DNA of 48,479 nucleotides from NCBI GenBank assembly GCA_017477205.1, contig JAFUXE010000010.1, forward strand, positions 1 through 48,479, given 5' to 3'. A program made the position numbers and the translations under genes. Source of the stretch: Alloprevotella sp. (GTDB lineage Bacteria; Bacteroidota; Bacteroidia; Bacteroidales; Bacteroidaceae). Shown one piece after another: positions 7,836 to 16,596 of the stretch (positions are counted from its first letter, which is position 1; each line of letters starts with the position of its first letter). Under the pieces are notes generated by a model, which was not told the DNA's origin, did no database searches, and saw only the letters and a list, made by a program, of their open reading frames with translations.

Positions 7836-9614
7836 CTACACGGTGCGGGGAGCCTTGAGGCTGACGGTGCGGTTAAACACGAGGTGTTCGGGCGTAGAAT
7901 CGGGATCCACGTTGTAGTAGCCGATGCGCTGGAACTGCAGATAGTCAAGCGGCTTGCACGTTGCCAGCCATTTCTCGACGTACGCCGTCTTCACCTCAAG
8001 GCTGTTGGGGTTGAGGAACGGACGCATCTCGTCAATGCCGATGCGCTCCTTGCCCTGCTGCTTGGCGTAGTCGGCAATTTCGTCGCGCGGATTCTCCACC
8101 ATCCACAGGCGGTCGTAGTTGCGCACTTCGGCTTCCAGACAATGACGGCAGCTCACCCAATGGATGGTCTTGCCTTTTATCTTCATGCCGGAATTGGCCT
8201 GTCCGGTCTTGGTTTCAGGAATCAGCTCTGCGTAGATTTCCACAATGTTGCCCTCGGCATCCTTCTTGCAGAAATCCTCCTCCGGGCAGCGGATGATGTA
8301 GGAGTTCTTCAGACGGACTTCCTTTCCGGGCCCCAGGCGGAAGAACTTTTTGGGAGCGTCCTCCATGAAGTCCTCGCGCTCTATCCAGAGTTCGCGGCTG
8401 AACTCAATCTCGTGGGTTCCGTCGGCCTCGTTCTCGGGATTGTTCTGTGCCTGATATACCTCAACGGCATCTTCGGGGAAATTGGTGATGACCAGCTTGA
8501 CGGGATTCAGGACGGCACTCACGCGCTGCGCCCTCTTATTGAGGTCGTCGCGTACGGCACTCTCGAAGAGCGACATCTGGTTCAGGGCATCAAACTTGGT
8601 ATATCCTATTTTATCAATGAAGGCCTTGATGCCCTCGGGGCTATAGCCGCGACGGCGGAATGCACATATCGTCGGCATGCGGGGATCGTCCCATCCCTTC
8701 ACGACGCCTTCCTTCACCAGGATGAGCAGGTTTCGCTTCGAGAGGAGGATGTGCGTGAGGTTGAGCTTGTTGAACTCCGTCTGGCGGGGACGGTTGTCGT
8801 CCAGGGGCTTGTCATCGCCCGCGCACTCTTTCGCCCAGTCCACGAAGAGGTCGTACAGGGGGCGGTGGCTCACGAATTCCAGCGTACAGAGCGAATGGGT
8901 CACGCCTTCCCAGTAGTCGCACTGTCCGTGCGTGAAGTCGTACATCGGGTATGCGTTCCACTTGCTGCCCGTACGCCAGTGCGGCATGTTGAGCACGCGG
9001 TACATGATGGGGTCGCGGAAGTGCATGTTGGGATTCGCCATGTCGATTTTGGCGCGCAACACCATCTTGCCGGGCTCCATGCGTCCGCTGTTCATCTCCT
9101 CGAAGAGGCGCAGGTTTTCCTCCACGGGGCGGTCGCGATAGGGCGAATTGGTGCCGGGCGTGGTGGGAGTGCCCTTTTGGGCTGCAATCTGCTCGGCCGA
9201 CTGTTCATCGACGTAAGCCCTGCCGCGCTTGATGAGCTCTACCGCCAGGTCCCAGAGCTGCTGGAAATAGTCGGAGGCGTAGAGAATCTCGCCCCACTTG
9301 AAGCCCAGCCACTCGATGTCCTTCTTGATGGCCTCGACGTATTCGGTGTCTTCCTTCTGCGGATTGGTGTCGTCCATGCGCAGGTTGCACACGCCGCCGT
9401 ACTTTTCAGCGATGCCGAAGTCGAGGGCGATGGCTTTGGCGTGGCCGATGTGGAGGTATCCGTTGGGTTCTGGCGGGAAGCGCGTCTGCAGGCGTCCGCC
9501 GTTCTTGCCGGCTGCCAGGTCGTCGATGACGATTTGTTCTATGAAGCTGAGCCCTGCCGTTTTCTCCTCTGCAGGTGTCTCCACTATGGGATTCGTGTTT
9601 AGCGTGTTGTCCAT
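7836..9614 (-). CDS. glnS: Glutamine--tRNA ligase
   Basis: Class I aminoacyl-tRNA synthetase that charges tRNA-Gln with glutamine in the cytoplasm. The 592-residue product carries FPPEPNGYLHIGHAKAI near 46-62 (HIGH signature). It also has DDTNP, the acceptor-binding region YDFTHGQCD, and the KMSKS-type loop as LLSKRNLL near 295. The C-terminal half has the two beta-barrel anticodon-binding domains expected of GlnRS (LKNSYIIRCPEE, IHWVSCRHCLEAEVRNYDRL). Length fits bacterial GlnRS with a full anticodon domain. It lies 28 bp downstream of recQ on the same strand, so co-transcription is likely. The start MDNTLNTNPI places HIGH at residues 55-58, somewhat later than in E. coli because of a short N-terminal extension. 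Confidence 0.97.
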   Translation of the reverse strand: MDNTLNTNPIVETPAEEKTAGLSFIEQIVIDDLAAGKNGGRLQTRFPPEPNGYLHIGHAKAIALDFGIAEKYGGVCNLRMDDTNPQKEDTEYVEAIKKDIEWLGFKWGEILYASDYFQQLWDLAVELIKRGRAYVDEQSAEQIAAQKGTPTTPGTNSPYRDRPVEENLRLFEEMNSGRMEPGKMVLRAKIDMANPNMHFRDPIMYRVLNMPHWRTGSKWNAYPMYDFTHGQCDYWEGVTHSLCTLEFVSHRPLYDLFVDWAKECAGDDKPLDDNRPRQTEFNKLNLTHILLSKRNLLILVKEGVVKGWDDPRMPTICAFRRRGYSPEGIKAFIDKIGYTKFDALNQMSLFESAVRDDLNKRAQRVSAVLNPVKLVITNFPEDAVEVYQAQNNPENEADGTHEIEFSRELWIEREDFMEDAPKKFFRLGPGKEVRLKNSYIIRCPEEDFCKKDAEGNIVEIYAELIPETKTGQANSGMKIKGKTIHWVSCRHCLEAEVRNYDRLWMVENPRDEIADYAKQQGKERIGIDEMRPFLNPNSLEVKTAYVEKWLATCKPLDYLQFQRIGYYNVDPDSTPEHLVFNRTVSLKAPRTV

Positions 9615-9642
9615 GTTTGAGTTTTATTACTTGTCACTTATC

Positions 9643-11982
9643 CTAGTTGGCCATTTCGGAGATGAACTTGATGCGTACAAGGCGTATTTCCTCTTCGGTG
9701 TATTCGGTGCTGAGCTCGTCATATGCGGCATGCAGGTTGTCGGTCTCGCTTTCACGGAAATAGGCGCAGATGTCCTCGATGTGCTCTTCGTCGATGACGT
9801 CGCGAAGGAAGTAGTCAATGTTGATGCGCGTACCGCTATAGACGATGCTCTCTATCTCTTCCAGCAGTTCGTCGAACTCTATGCCGTTGGCCACTGCGAT
9901 GTCGTCCAGTGCCACCTTGCGGTCGATGGCCTGAATGATGGATACTTTCAGCTTCGACTTCTTGGGTACGGTGCGAATGCGGATGTCCTCGGGGCGCTCG
10001 ATGTCGTTGTCCTCGCAGTAGCGCTTGATGAGCTCGCAGAAGTCCTTGCCATAGCGCTTTGCCTTGCCTCCGCCTACACCGGGGATGTTCTGCAGCTCCT
10101 CTATCGTCTGCGGGAAGACGGTAGCCATTGACTGCAACGAGGGATCCTGGAAGATGACGTAGGGAGGCACGTCCAGCTCTTTCGACTTTTTCTTCCTGAG
10201 GTCTTTCAGCATCTCGTAGAGGTCGGGGGCTACGGCGCAGTCGGCTCCGCTCTGTATGGGCTCCAGAGCCTCGTCATTCTTGAACTCGCGGTCCTCCACG
10301 ATGGTGAAGGTGGGCCGCTTTTTGAGGAAGTTGTGTCCCTCGGAGGTCACTTTCAGAACGCCGTAGTTATCTACGTCCTTCTCCAGATACCCTGCGATGA
10401 GGGCCTGACGGAGTACGGCGTTCCAGCGGCGCTCCGTCTCGTCCTCGCCGCAGCCGAAGACTTCGAGCTCGTTATGGCGGTGAGCCTCGACCTCCTCGTT
10501 CTCGACGCCCATGATGACATCCTTGATATACTGGTCGCGGAAGTTTTCCTTCAGCAGGAGGATGGTGCGCAGGGCTTTCAGGAGCAGTTCCGTCGCGTCA
10601 ATCTCCACCTTCGGCGTGCGGCAGTTGTCGCAGTTTCCGCAATTCTCGCGGTCGTAGTTCTCGCCGAAGTAGTGCAGCAGCATCTTCCGTCGGCAGATGC
10701 TGCTTTCGGCGTATGCTGCCGTCTCCTTGAGGAGGAGGCGGCCGATTTCCTGCTCGCTGATGGGCTTTCCTTCCATGAACTTCTCCAGCTTCTTCAGGTC
10801 GTCGGGACTGTAGAACGCCAGGCAGATGCCTTCTCCGCCGTCGCGTCCGGCACGTCCCGTCTCCTGGTAGTAGCCTTCGAGGCTCTTGGGCACGTCGTAG
10901 TGGATGACGAAGCGCACGTCGGGCTTGTCGATGCCCATGCCAAAGGCGATGGTAGCGACGATGACGTCAATCTTCTCCATCAGGAAGTCGTCCTGCGTCT
11001 CGCTGCGCACCTGGCTTTCCATTCCGGCGTGGTAGGCAGCCGCCTTGATGTCGTTTGCGCGAAGCACCTCGGCAAGTTCCTCCACCTTCTTGCGCGAGAG
11101 GCAGTAGATGATGCCGCTCTTTCCCTTGTGCTGGCGGATGAAGGTGATGATGTCCTTGTCAACGTCCTTCGTCTTGGGACGTACCTCATAGTAGAGGTTG
11201 GGGCGATTGAAGGAGCTCTTGAACTCGGCTGCCTTGACGATGCCGAGGTTCTTCTTGATGTCCATGCGCACCTTGTCCGTCGCCGTTGCCGTCAGGGCGA
11301 TGATGGGCGCCAGGCCGATTTCCTCCACGATGGGGCGTATCTTGCGGTACTCAGGGCGGAAGTCGTGTCCCCACTCGGAGATGCAGTGGGCCTCGTCGAT
11401 GGCGTAGAAGGATATCTTTATGGACTTCAGGAAGGCGACGTTCTCAAGCTTCGTCAGGCTTTCGGGAGCCACGTAGAGAAGCTTGGTGCGTCCAGACACG
11501 ATGTCGGCCTTCACCTCTTCTATCTGTCCTTTCGTCAGGCTTGAGTTGATGAAGTGGGCGATGCCGTCGTCCTCGCTGGTATATCGGATGGCGTCCACCT
11601 GGTTTTTCATCAGGGCTATCAGCGGGGATATGACGATGGCCGTGCCTTCCATCAGCAGAGCCGGGAGTTGATAGCACATGGACTTGCCGCCGCCGGTGGG
11701 CATGAGGACGAAAACGTCGTTGCCTCCCAGCAGCTGCTGTATGATTTGTTCCTGGTTCTCCTTGAAGGAGTCGAAGCCGAAGTATTTCTTCAGGGCTTCG
11801 AGTAGCACAGTCTTGGGCACGGCGGGGCGCTCGGCTGCACCGGCCTGCCTTGCGGGGCCTTTCTTCTTCGTCGCAGCGCTGCTTTTCTTCGCAGGCGCCT
11901 TCTTCGCCGTTGCGGACGTCTTCGCTGTTGCTGACGTCTTTGCCGCTGCCGTTTTCTTGGTCGTAGTAGTTTGCTTGGCCAT
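9643..11982 (-). CDS. recQ: ATP-dependent DNA helicase RecQ with Lys/Ala-rich N-terminal tail
   Basis: A 3'-5' DNA helicase for repair and recombination. After a tail of about 60 residues, nearly only A, K, T and S with repeated KTSATA words, the helicase core starts at LLEALKKYFGFDSFKENQ. Motifs seen: Q-motif region, Walker A MPTGGGKSMCYQLP, DEAH box AIDEAHCISEWGHDFRPEY, TGRAGRDG (motif VI), and the RecQ zinc site CRRKMLLHYFGE...CGNCDNC. A winged-helix RQC region and an HRDC domain follow (GVGGGKAKRYGKDFCELI), then about 120 further residues containing a helical region (VALDDIAVANGIEFDELLEEI) seen in long RecQs. I chose MAKQTTTTKK (11982); a start five codons upstream (11997, MKRNN) is possible. 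The basic tail resembles histone H1-like tails and probably binds DNA. Confidence 0.95.
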   Translation of the reverse strand: MAKQTTTTKKTAAAKTSATAKTSATAKKAPAKKSSAATKKKGPARQAGAAERPAVPKTVLLEALKKYFGFDSFKENQEQIIQQLLGGNDVFVLMPTGGGKSMCYQLPALLMEGTAIVISPLIALMKNQVDAIRYTSEDDGIAHFINSSLTKGQIEEVKADIVSGRTKLLYVAPESLTKLENVAFLKSIKISFYAIDEAHCISEWGHDFRPEYRKIRPIVEEIGLAPIIALTATATDKVRMDIKKNLGIVKAAEFKSSFNRPNLYYEVRPKTKDVDKDIITFIRQHKGKSGIIYCLSRKKVEELAEVLRANDIKAAAYHAGMESQVRSETQDDFLMEKIDVIVATIAFGMGIDKPDVRFVIHYDVPKSLEGYYQETGRAGRDGGEGICLAFYSPDDLKKLEKFMEGKPISEQEIGRLLLKETAAYAESSICRRKMLLHYFGENYDRENCGNCDNCRTPKVEIDATELLLKALRTILLLKENFRDQYIKDVIMGVENEEVEAHRHNELEVFGCGEDETERRWNAVLRQALIAGYLEKDVDNYGVLKVTSEGHNFLKKRPTFTIVEDREFKNDEALEPIQSGADCAVAPDLYEMLKDLRKKKSKELDVPPYVIFQDPSLQSMATVFPQTIEELQNIPGVGGGKAKRYGKDFCELIKRYCEDNDIERPEDIRIRTVPKKSKLKVSIIQAIDRKVALDDIAVANGIEFDELLEEIESIVYSGTRINIDYFLRDVIDEEHIEDICAYFRESETDNLHAAYDELSTEYTEEEIRLVRIKFISEMAN

Positions 11983-12048
11983 ATTGTTTCGCTTCATTCC
12001 CGGAGGGTCCTCCGGTGTTAGGGCATGTTGTTTTCAGTTTTAAGGTCC

Positions 12049-12852
12049 TTAATCGGATTTCACCGTGTGGTGTCTCAGGTCGTACATGGAGCCGCTATAG
12101 ACGTTGCAGTCCACGTTTCCCTGTATTCCGGGCAATCGCCCGCAGTCGGTATGTTGCCAGAATTTCCATTCGCCCTTGTAGTCGAGCTTGTCAACGTAGT
12201 AGTGGGCAATCCAATATGGATATTCATTGAACTCATCGGTGTTGAGGTATTTCATCTTGAATTTGTAGTAGGTATAGATGATGGGCTTGCACTTGTAGCG
12301 CGCCTCAACGATGCGGAGCCATTCCAGCGCCGCCTCGCGCACCTCCTGCACGCTGAGCGTGCCTTCCTTCTCGATGTCGAGGACGGGCGGGAGGTCGCCG
12401 TAGTGGAGCGGCGTGTTGTGGATGAAGTACTCCGCCTGCAGCCGGGCGGGCGTTTCGGGCGAGAAGAAGTGGTAGGCTCCCCGCATGAAGCCATGCTCGC
12501 CGGCCTGGTCGAAGTTGTGCACGAAGTTGGCGTCGCGAATGGAGGTGCCCTCGGTGGCTTTCACGAAGACGAACGTGATGGGTTCGCCGCCGATGCGGGC
12601 CTTCTCCAGGGCGTCCCAGTCAATCTTTCCCTGGTGGTGGGAGATGTCGATGCCGTGAATGTCGTATCCGGCCGGCGTGCCGACTTCTCCGTAGCGGGCC
12701 TTCCATCGAAGGCCGTAGGGAGAAACGCCGTAGAAATAGAAGGCGGCGGCATAGAGGACGGCGGCCAGGATGGCCCCTATCCAGAGGGCGCGCTTCCAGA
12801 GGGTTCCCTTGAGTTTCCTTCCGGCAGCCTTCCCTTTTCTACGACGTTTCAT
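12049..12852 (-). CDS. GH25 lysozyme-like hydrolase, membrane-anchored
   Basis: A predicted N-acetylmuramidase of glycoside hydrolase family 25 acting on peptidoglycan. The 267-residue protein has a strongly basic lead (MKRRRKGKAAGRKLKG), one membrane segment (WIGAILAAVLYAAAFYFYG) and then the GH25 barrel. Catalytic-region motifs are HGIDISHHQGKIDW near 66-79, FVFVKATEGTSI, GAYHFFSPET and PPVLDIEKEG (D and E of the DxE motif). It ends with the usual YWIAHY...WKFWQHTDCG...VDCNVY features. The anchor suggests periplasmic display from the inner membrane. It sits about 50 bp downstream of pfp and upstream of recQ on the same strand. The role could be wall remodelling rather than defence. Confidence 0.92.
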   Translation of the reverse strand: MKRRRKGKAAGRKLKGTLWKRALWIGAILAAVLYAAAFYFYGVSPYGLRWKARYGEVGTPAGYDIHGIDISHHQGKIDWDALEKARIGGEPITFVFVKATEGTSIRDANFVHNFDQAGEHGFMRGAYHFFSPETPARLQAEYFIHNTPLHYGDLPPVLDIEKEGTLSVQEVREAALEWLRIVEARYKCKPIIYTYYKFKMKYLNTDEFNEYPYWIAHYYVDKLDYKGEWKFWQHTDCGRLPGIQGNVDCNVYSGSMYDLRHHTVKSD

Positions 12853-12904
12853 CCGTTCAGGTTAGAGGATATTTCCTTTTTCTTGAGGTACTACCTCTTT
12901 CTTT

Positions 12905-14551
12905 TCATGCCTGCTCAAGGGCAAGCGTGCGGGTGCACTGGTCGCACACCTCGCTGGGTCCCCAGTACTGTATGGGTCCGGGATAGATGTAGCAGGTGTT
13001 CTTGGCCCACTCCTCGCGCTTGCCCTGGAAGAACTTGAAGGGTGCGCCGTCCAGCTCCACGAGGGCCTTGCGGATGACGGGCTTCATGGCACCGTTGCGG
13101 CGCTCCATGTTCATCATCATCGTGATGGGCACGCCACCGGCCACCCATTCCTCTGCGGGAGCAGTCGTATTCTTGATGACGCTCATGTAGCCCGTCTTGC
13201 CGTTGGCGATGAGGCGGCTGGCGTTGTAGCCGAGGCTGTAGCAGTAGTCGGCGTCGTAGTTCGAGGGAGCTGCGCAGCGTCCCTCGTAGCCGAAGAAGTG
13301 GTGCTGGGGGGCAAACTTGCCGACGTAGCGGCCTTCGGCCTTCCATGCGGCAAGCTTCATGCTGACCATCGCGCTGAGCAGCTTCTCTGTCTCGATGAGG
13401 CTCACCTGCACGTTGCCGTGCGGGTCGCGGTCGAGGCAGAGCTGGCGCTCCACGTCCTTCGGCAGGCTCTCCAGGACGGCGAGGTTCTCGGGGGCGATGT
13501 GGCTCTTGACGAATGCCACCTGCTCGTCCTTGCTGTCGAACTCGCGGCTCTCGCCCGTTGCGGGGTCCGTGAGCACCTCGTTCAGCTCGGCAATGAGTTT
13601 CTTGATGGCGGGGATGAATTCAATGAGGCCTTCGGGGATGAGGACGGTGCCGAAGTTGTTGCCCTCAGCGGCACGGTCGGCCACGATCCGGGCGATGTAC
13701 GTGACGACGTCGTCGAGGCTCATGGCCTTCTGCTCCACCTCCTCGCTGATGAGGCACACGTTGGGCTGCGTCTCCAGGGCGCACTCCAGGGCGATGTGGC
13801 TTGCGCTGCGGCCCATCAGCTTGATGAAGTGCCAGTACTTGCGGGCGCTGTTGCAGTCGCGCTGGATGTTGCCGATGAGTTCGCTGTAGGTCTTGCAGGC
13901 CGTGTCAAAGCCGAAGCTCGTCTCTATCTGGTCGTTCTTCAGGTCGCCGTCGATGGTCTTGGGACAGCCGATGACCTGCACGCCGTACTGCTTGGCAGCG
14001 TAATATTCTGCCAACACGCAGGCGTTCGTGTTCGAGTCGTCGCCGCCGATGATGACGAGGGCCTTGATGCCGAGCTTGCGGAGAATCTCGATGCCGCTCT
14101 CGAACTGCGCTTCCTTCTCAAGCTTCGTGCGGCCCGAGCCGATGATGTCGAAGCCGCCCGTGTTGCGGTACGCGTCAATAAATTCGTCCGTGAATTCCAC
14201 GTACTTATGGTCAACGAGGCCGCCGGGACCCATGAGGAAGCCGTAGAGTTTGCTGTCCTTGTTCAGCGACTTCACGCCGTCGTAGAGGCCGCTGATGACG
14301 TTGTGCCCGCCGGGGGCCTGTCCACCGCTGAGGATGATACCGACGTTGATGGGCTCGTAGGCTTTCTGCTCGCCGGCTTCGAAGGTGATGACGGGCATGC
14401 CGTAGGTATTGGGGAACATCTCCCGGATTTCCTCCTGGTTGCCGACGCTCTGCGTGGCAGCGCCCTCCCGGGCCACAACGGGACCCTGCAAGGCCTTGGG
14501 AAGCTTGGGCTGATAGGCAGTCCGAGCCTTTTGTAATGCACTAATTTCCAT
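12905..14551 (-). CDS. pfp: Diphosphate--fructose-6-phosphate 1-phosphotransferase
   Basis: PPi-dependent phosphofructokinase of glycolysis/gluconeogenesis, reversible and cytoplasmic. The 548-residue length matches the long (about 550 residue) PFP class. Seen: GIILSGGQAPGGHNVISG near 71-88, IIGGDDSNTNA near 168-178 and PKTIDGDLKN near 197-206. The GGDD motif in place of the ATP-PFK GGDG form is the known determinant of PPi use, and the Asp of TIDGD is the catalytic base. MGRSASHIALECALETQPN is the fructose-6-phosphate region. It is the first gene of a minus-strand run, preceded by a good Bacteroidetes-type promoter at 14597-14627. PPi-PFK is characteristic of many Bacteroidales. Confidence 0.96.
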   Translation of the reverse strand: MEISALQKARTAYQPKLPKALQGPVVAREGAATQSVGNQEEIREMFPNTYGMPVITFEAGEQKAYEPINVGIILSGGQAPGGHNVISGLYDGVKSLNKDSKLYGFLMGPGGLVDHKYVEFTDEFIDAYRNTGGFDIIGSGRTKLEKEAQFESGIEILRKLGIKALVIIGGDDSNTNACVLAEYYAAKQYGVQVIGCPKTIDGDLKNDQIETSFGFDTACKTYSELIGNIQRDCNSARKYWHFIKLMGRSASHIALECALETQPNVCLISEEVEQKAMSLDDVVTYIARIVADRAAEGNNFGTVLIPEGLIEFIPAIKKLIAELNEVLTDPATGESREFDSKDEQVAFVKSHIAPENLAVLESLPKDVERQLCLDRDPHGNVQVSLIETEKLLSAMVSMKLAAWKAEGRYVGKFAPQHHFFGYEGRCAAPSNYDADYCYSLGYNASRLIANGKTGYMSVIKNTTAPAEEWVAGGVPITMMMNMERRNGAMKPVIRKALVELDGAPFKFFQGKREEWAKNTCYIYPGPIQYWGPSEVCDQCTRTLALEQA

Positions 14552-14596
14552 TGGTCTTATGGTTTTAATTGTTGAATAGTTTTCTCGAATGCACCG

Positions 14597-14627
14597 CGAA
14601 GATAACTTTTCTTGCAGAAAACTCCAA
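14597..14627 (-). promoter_or_regulatory. Candidate promoter of pfp
   Basis: Read on the minus strand: a -33 element TTGG (14624-14627), a 19-bp spacer, then TATCTTCG (14597-14604), one mismatch from the Bacteroidetes TAnnTTTG -7 element. It lies about 45 bp upstream of the pfp start codon. Confidence 0.55.
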
Positions 14628-14719
14628 GCGAAAAGCTATAAAAAATTGTTAAAAAGCACGTCCAACCTGTACGTTGCCGGTATGTCACGGAAAAACATGA
14701 GGCGACAGAGCGGACGGAC

Positions 14720-14782
14720 CCCGTTTTTCGAGGCATGAAAACCGTTTTTCAAGGCACAAGAAGCGCCCTTCGAGGCGCGGAA
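14720..14782. repeat. Three degenerate 21-bp units
   Basis: Units start at 14720, 14741 and 14762 and share a core TTC(G/A)AGGC. The first two begin CCGTTTTTC; the third is more diverged and contains its own inverted GCGCC/GGCGC arms. The same period is found in other intergenic arrays of this window, with unrelated sequence. Confidence 0.6.
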
Positions 14783-14891
14783 TTTAATTTACATGCCTTA
14801 CCGGCTGCAGCAAGGGGTTCAAGGGTGCTGTCGAGGGCGGAACCCGAGGTGCAAGCCTGCGCGCAAAAACCCGCAAAATGGACGGAAAATG

Positions 14892-15042
14892 GATACAGAA
14901 TACAGAATACAGTTTTCTTGTGTGCAAATACAAATATCCCAGAATAGAATTTTATAATATATATATTATAAGTTTTATTTTATCATTCTCGCCGCAAGGA
15001 TGTTTGTGCTCACAAGAAAACTGTATTCTGTATAACTGTATC
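14892..15042. repeat. 151-bp element with about 35-bp inverted ends
   Basis: The left arm at 14892-14926 and the right arm at 15007-15042 are reverse complements with one mismatch and one 1-bp indel. Over 14900-14926 versus 15007-15033 they match at 26 of 27 positions. The arms repeat the word ATACAG. The interior is AT-rich and contains a perfect 20-bp palindrome at 14952-14971. It could be a MITE-like relic, a cruciform-forming element or a very long RNA hairpin. No coding frame or flanking target duplication is evident. A related word (TACAGAATACAGTTT) recurs at 19182-19196. Confidence 0.75.
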
Positions 15043-15174
15043 AAATCTGCCCCGAAGCACGTCGGGAGGAACGGGCAAAGCCTGAGGCTCCGAGGCATGC
15101 GGTACGCTTCAGCGAAAACTTGACGGGAACTTGACAAAAAAGCACGCGGAAACGCAAAGAAAACACGCAAACCC

Positions 15175-15205
15175 TTGCGCGTGCGTAAAAATTATATTAT
15201 CTTTG
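15175..15205 (+). promoter_or_regulatory. Promoter of the M64 peptidase gene
   Basis: TTGC at 15175-15178, a 19-bp spacer and TATCTTTG at 15198-15205 give a close match to the Bacteroidetes -33/-7 consensus. The start codon follows 41 bp after the -7 element. Confidence 0.7.
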
Positions 15206-15246
15206 CACGGCATTTCGAACCGCAGCATCAAGCGACATACAAAATC

Positions 15247-16521
15247 ATGAAAAAACTCACTCTCACCCTACTTGCCATTGCGGCAGCAAACATAGGCGTC
15301 TGTGCGCAAAGCCTCGACTTCGGGCGCACGCTACGCGTAGACTATATCTTTAGCGGCGACGTCGCACGACAGGAGATTTCCGTCAGCGAGCTCACGTCCT
15401 TCAAGGGCTGGGCGGGCCGCCGCCAGAACCTCGACCGCCTGCCGCTGAAGGGCAACGGACAGATAACGATGGCCGACGCCCGGACGGGAAATACGCTCTA
15501 CTGCCACAGCTTCTCCACGCTTTTCCAGGAATGGCTCAACTCCGAGGAAGCCACGCACACCCGCAAGGCTTTCGAGAACGTATTCCTGCTCCCCATGCCC
15601 ACGGACTCCGCACGCATTACGGTGCGCCTGCTGGGCAACCACGAGCGCCTGCTGGCGGAATACACCCACACCGTGCGCCCCGCCGACATCCTGCTGCGGC
15701 CCCTTGACGGCCTTGCCACAGCGCCCCACCGCTACATCCTGCAAAGCGGAAGCGCGGAGGAATGCATCGACGTGGCGATGGTGGCCGAGGGCTATACGGC
15801 CGACGAGGCGGACGACTTCTATGCAAAAGCCCAGGAAGCCAGCGACGCCCTCTTCGCCCACGAACCCTTCAAGCACCTCAAGAACCGCTTCAACATCGTG
15901 GCCGTGGCACTGCCAAGCCAGGACAGCGGCGTGAGCATTCCCGGACAGGGCGTGTGGAAGCAGACGGCTCTCGGCTCGCAGTTCAACACGTTCTACAGCG
16001 ACCGCTACCTCACGACGCTCAACCTGCGCCGCCTGAACGACGCGCTCGCCGGCATCCCCTACGAACACATCATCATCCTGGCAAACACCGACAACTACGG
16101 CGGCGGAGGCATCTACAACAGCTATACGCTCTCGATGACGAAGCACCACTTCTTCCGCCCCGTCGTGGTACATGAGTTCGGCCACAGCTTCGCAGGACTT
16201 GCCGACGAATACTTCTACGACGACCAATACACGCAGTTCTACTATGCCGACACGGAGCCCTGGGAACAGAACCTCACGACGCTGAAGGACTTCCAGAGCA
16301 AATGGGCCGACATGCTGCCCGAGGGAACGCCCGTGCCCACGCCCGCCACGAAGAGCCGCGAAGGGGCAATCGGCGTGTACGAAGGCGGCGGCTACCAGAG
16401 CAAGGGCGTCTATCGCCCCTTCCAGGAATGCCGCATGAAAATCAACGAGTGGCCCGAGTTCTGCGCCGTGTGCCAGCGGGCCATCGAGTGCCTCGTGGAT
16501 TTCTACGCACCGGGGAAATGA
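15247..16521 (+). CDS. Secreted M64-family metallopeptidase
   Basis: A 424-residue exported zinc peptidase of the family that includes IgA peptidase of Clostridium ramosum (MEROPS M64). The signal peptide is MKKLTLTLLAIAAANIGVCAQ with cleavage probably after CAQ or CA. The N-terminal half is a beta-rich domain. The catalytic motif HEFGHSFAGLADEY starts at residue 309 (HExxH ligands H309 and H313, catalytic E310). Upstream are the family stretches VAMVAEGYTADEADDFY and LKNRFNIVAVALPSQDSGVS. Many Bacteroidales homologues are annotated as M64 with unknown substrate, so IgA cleavage should not be assumed. The start at 15247 gives the clean signal peptide and lies downstream of the promoter; the longer frame from 15175 would include the promoter. 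Confidence 0.93.
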   Translation: MKKLTLTLLAIAAANIGVCAQSLDFGRTLRVDYIFSGDVARQEISVSELTSFKGWAGRRQNLDRLPLKGNGQITMADARTGNTLYCHSFSTLFQEWLNSEEATHTRKAFENVFLLPMPTDSARITVRLLGNHERLLAEYTHTVRPADILLRPLDGLATAPHRYILQSGSAEECIDVAMVAEGYTADEADDFYAKAQEASDALFAHEPFKHLKNRFNIVAVALPSQDSGVSIPGQGVWKQTALGSQFNTFYSDRYLTTLNLRRLNDALAGIPYEHIIILANTDNYGGGGIYNSYTLSMTKHHFFRPVVVHEFGHSFAGLADEYFYDDQYTQFYYADTEPWEQNLTTLKDFQSKWADMLPEGTPVPTPATKSREGAIGVYEGGGYQSKGVYRPFQECRMKINEWPEFCAVCQRAIECLVDFYAPGK

Positions 16522-16596
16522 CACGAAGAAAACAGATGAAACCAAAGGCCGGGTGCTGGCCAGTCAGCACCAGATGATTTGACCATAGACGAAAAA

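Larger units (their letters stand above)
14552..15246. other. Divergent intergenic region
   Basis: 695 bp between the divergent pfp and M64 peptidase genes. It holds a minus-strand promoter (14597-14627), three 21-bp repeat units (14720-14782), a 151-bp element with long inverted ends (14892-15042) and a plus-strand promoter (15175-15205). The few short frames inside have no codon character or recognisable product. 15043-15174 shows nothing beyond ordinary leader-like sequence. Confidence 0.7.

Noticed and set aside
7884..9602. 572-codon plus-strand open frame opposite glnS
   Set aside because: Antisense shadow of a GC-rich gene; glnS on the other strand has all class I signatures.
15331..16545. 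404-codon minus-strand frame opposite the M64 peptidase
   Set aside because: Shadow frame; the HEFGH motif, signal peptide and promoter support the plus strand.
16552..16571. GGTGCTG/CAGCACC hairpin between the M64 and ftsK genes
   Set aside because: A 7-bp stem without a T-run; not enough to call a terminator or regulator.
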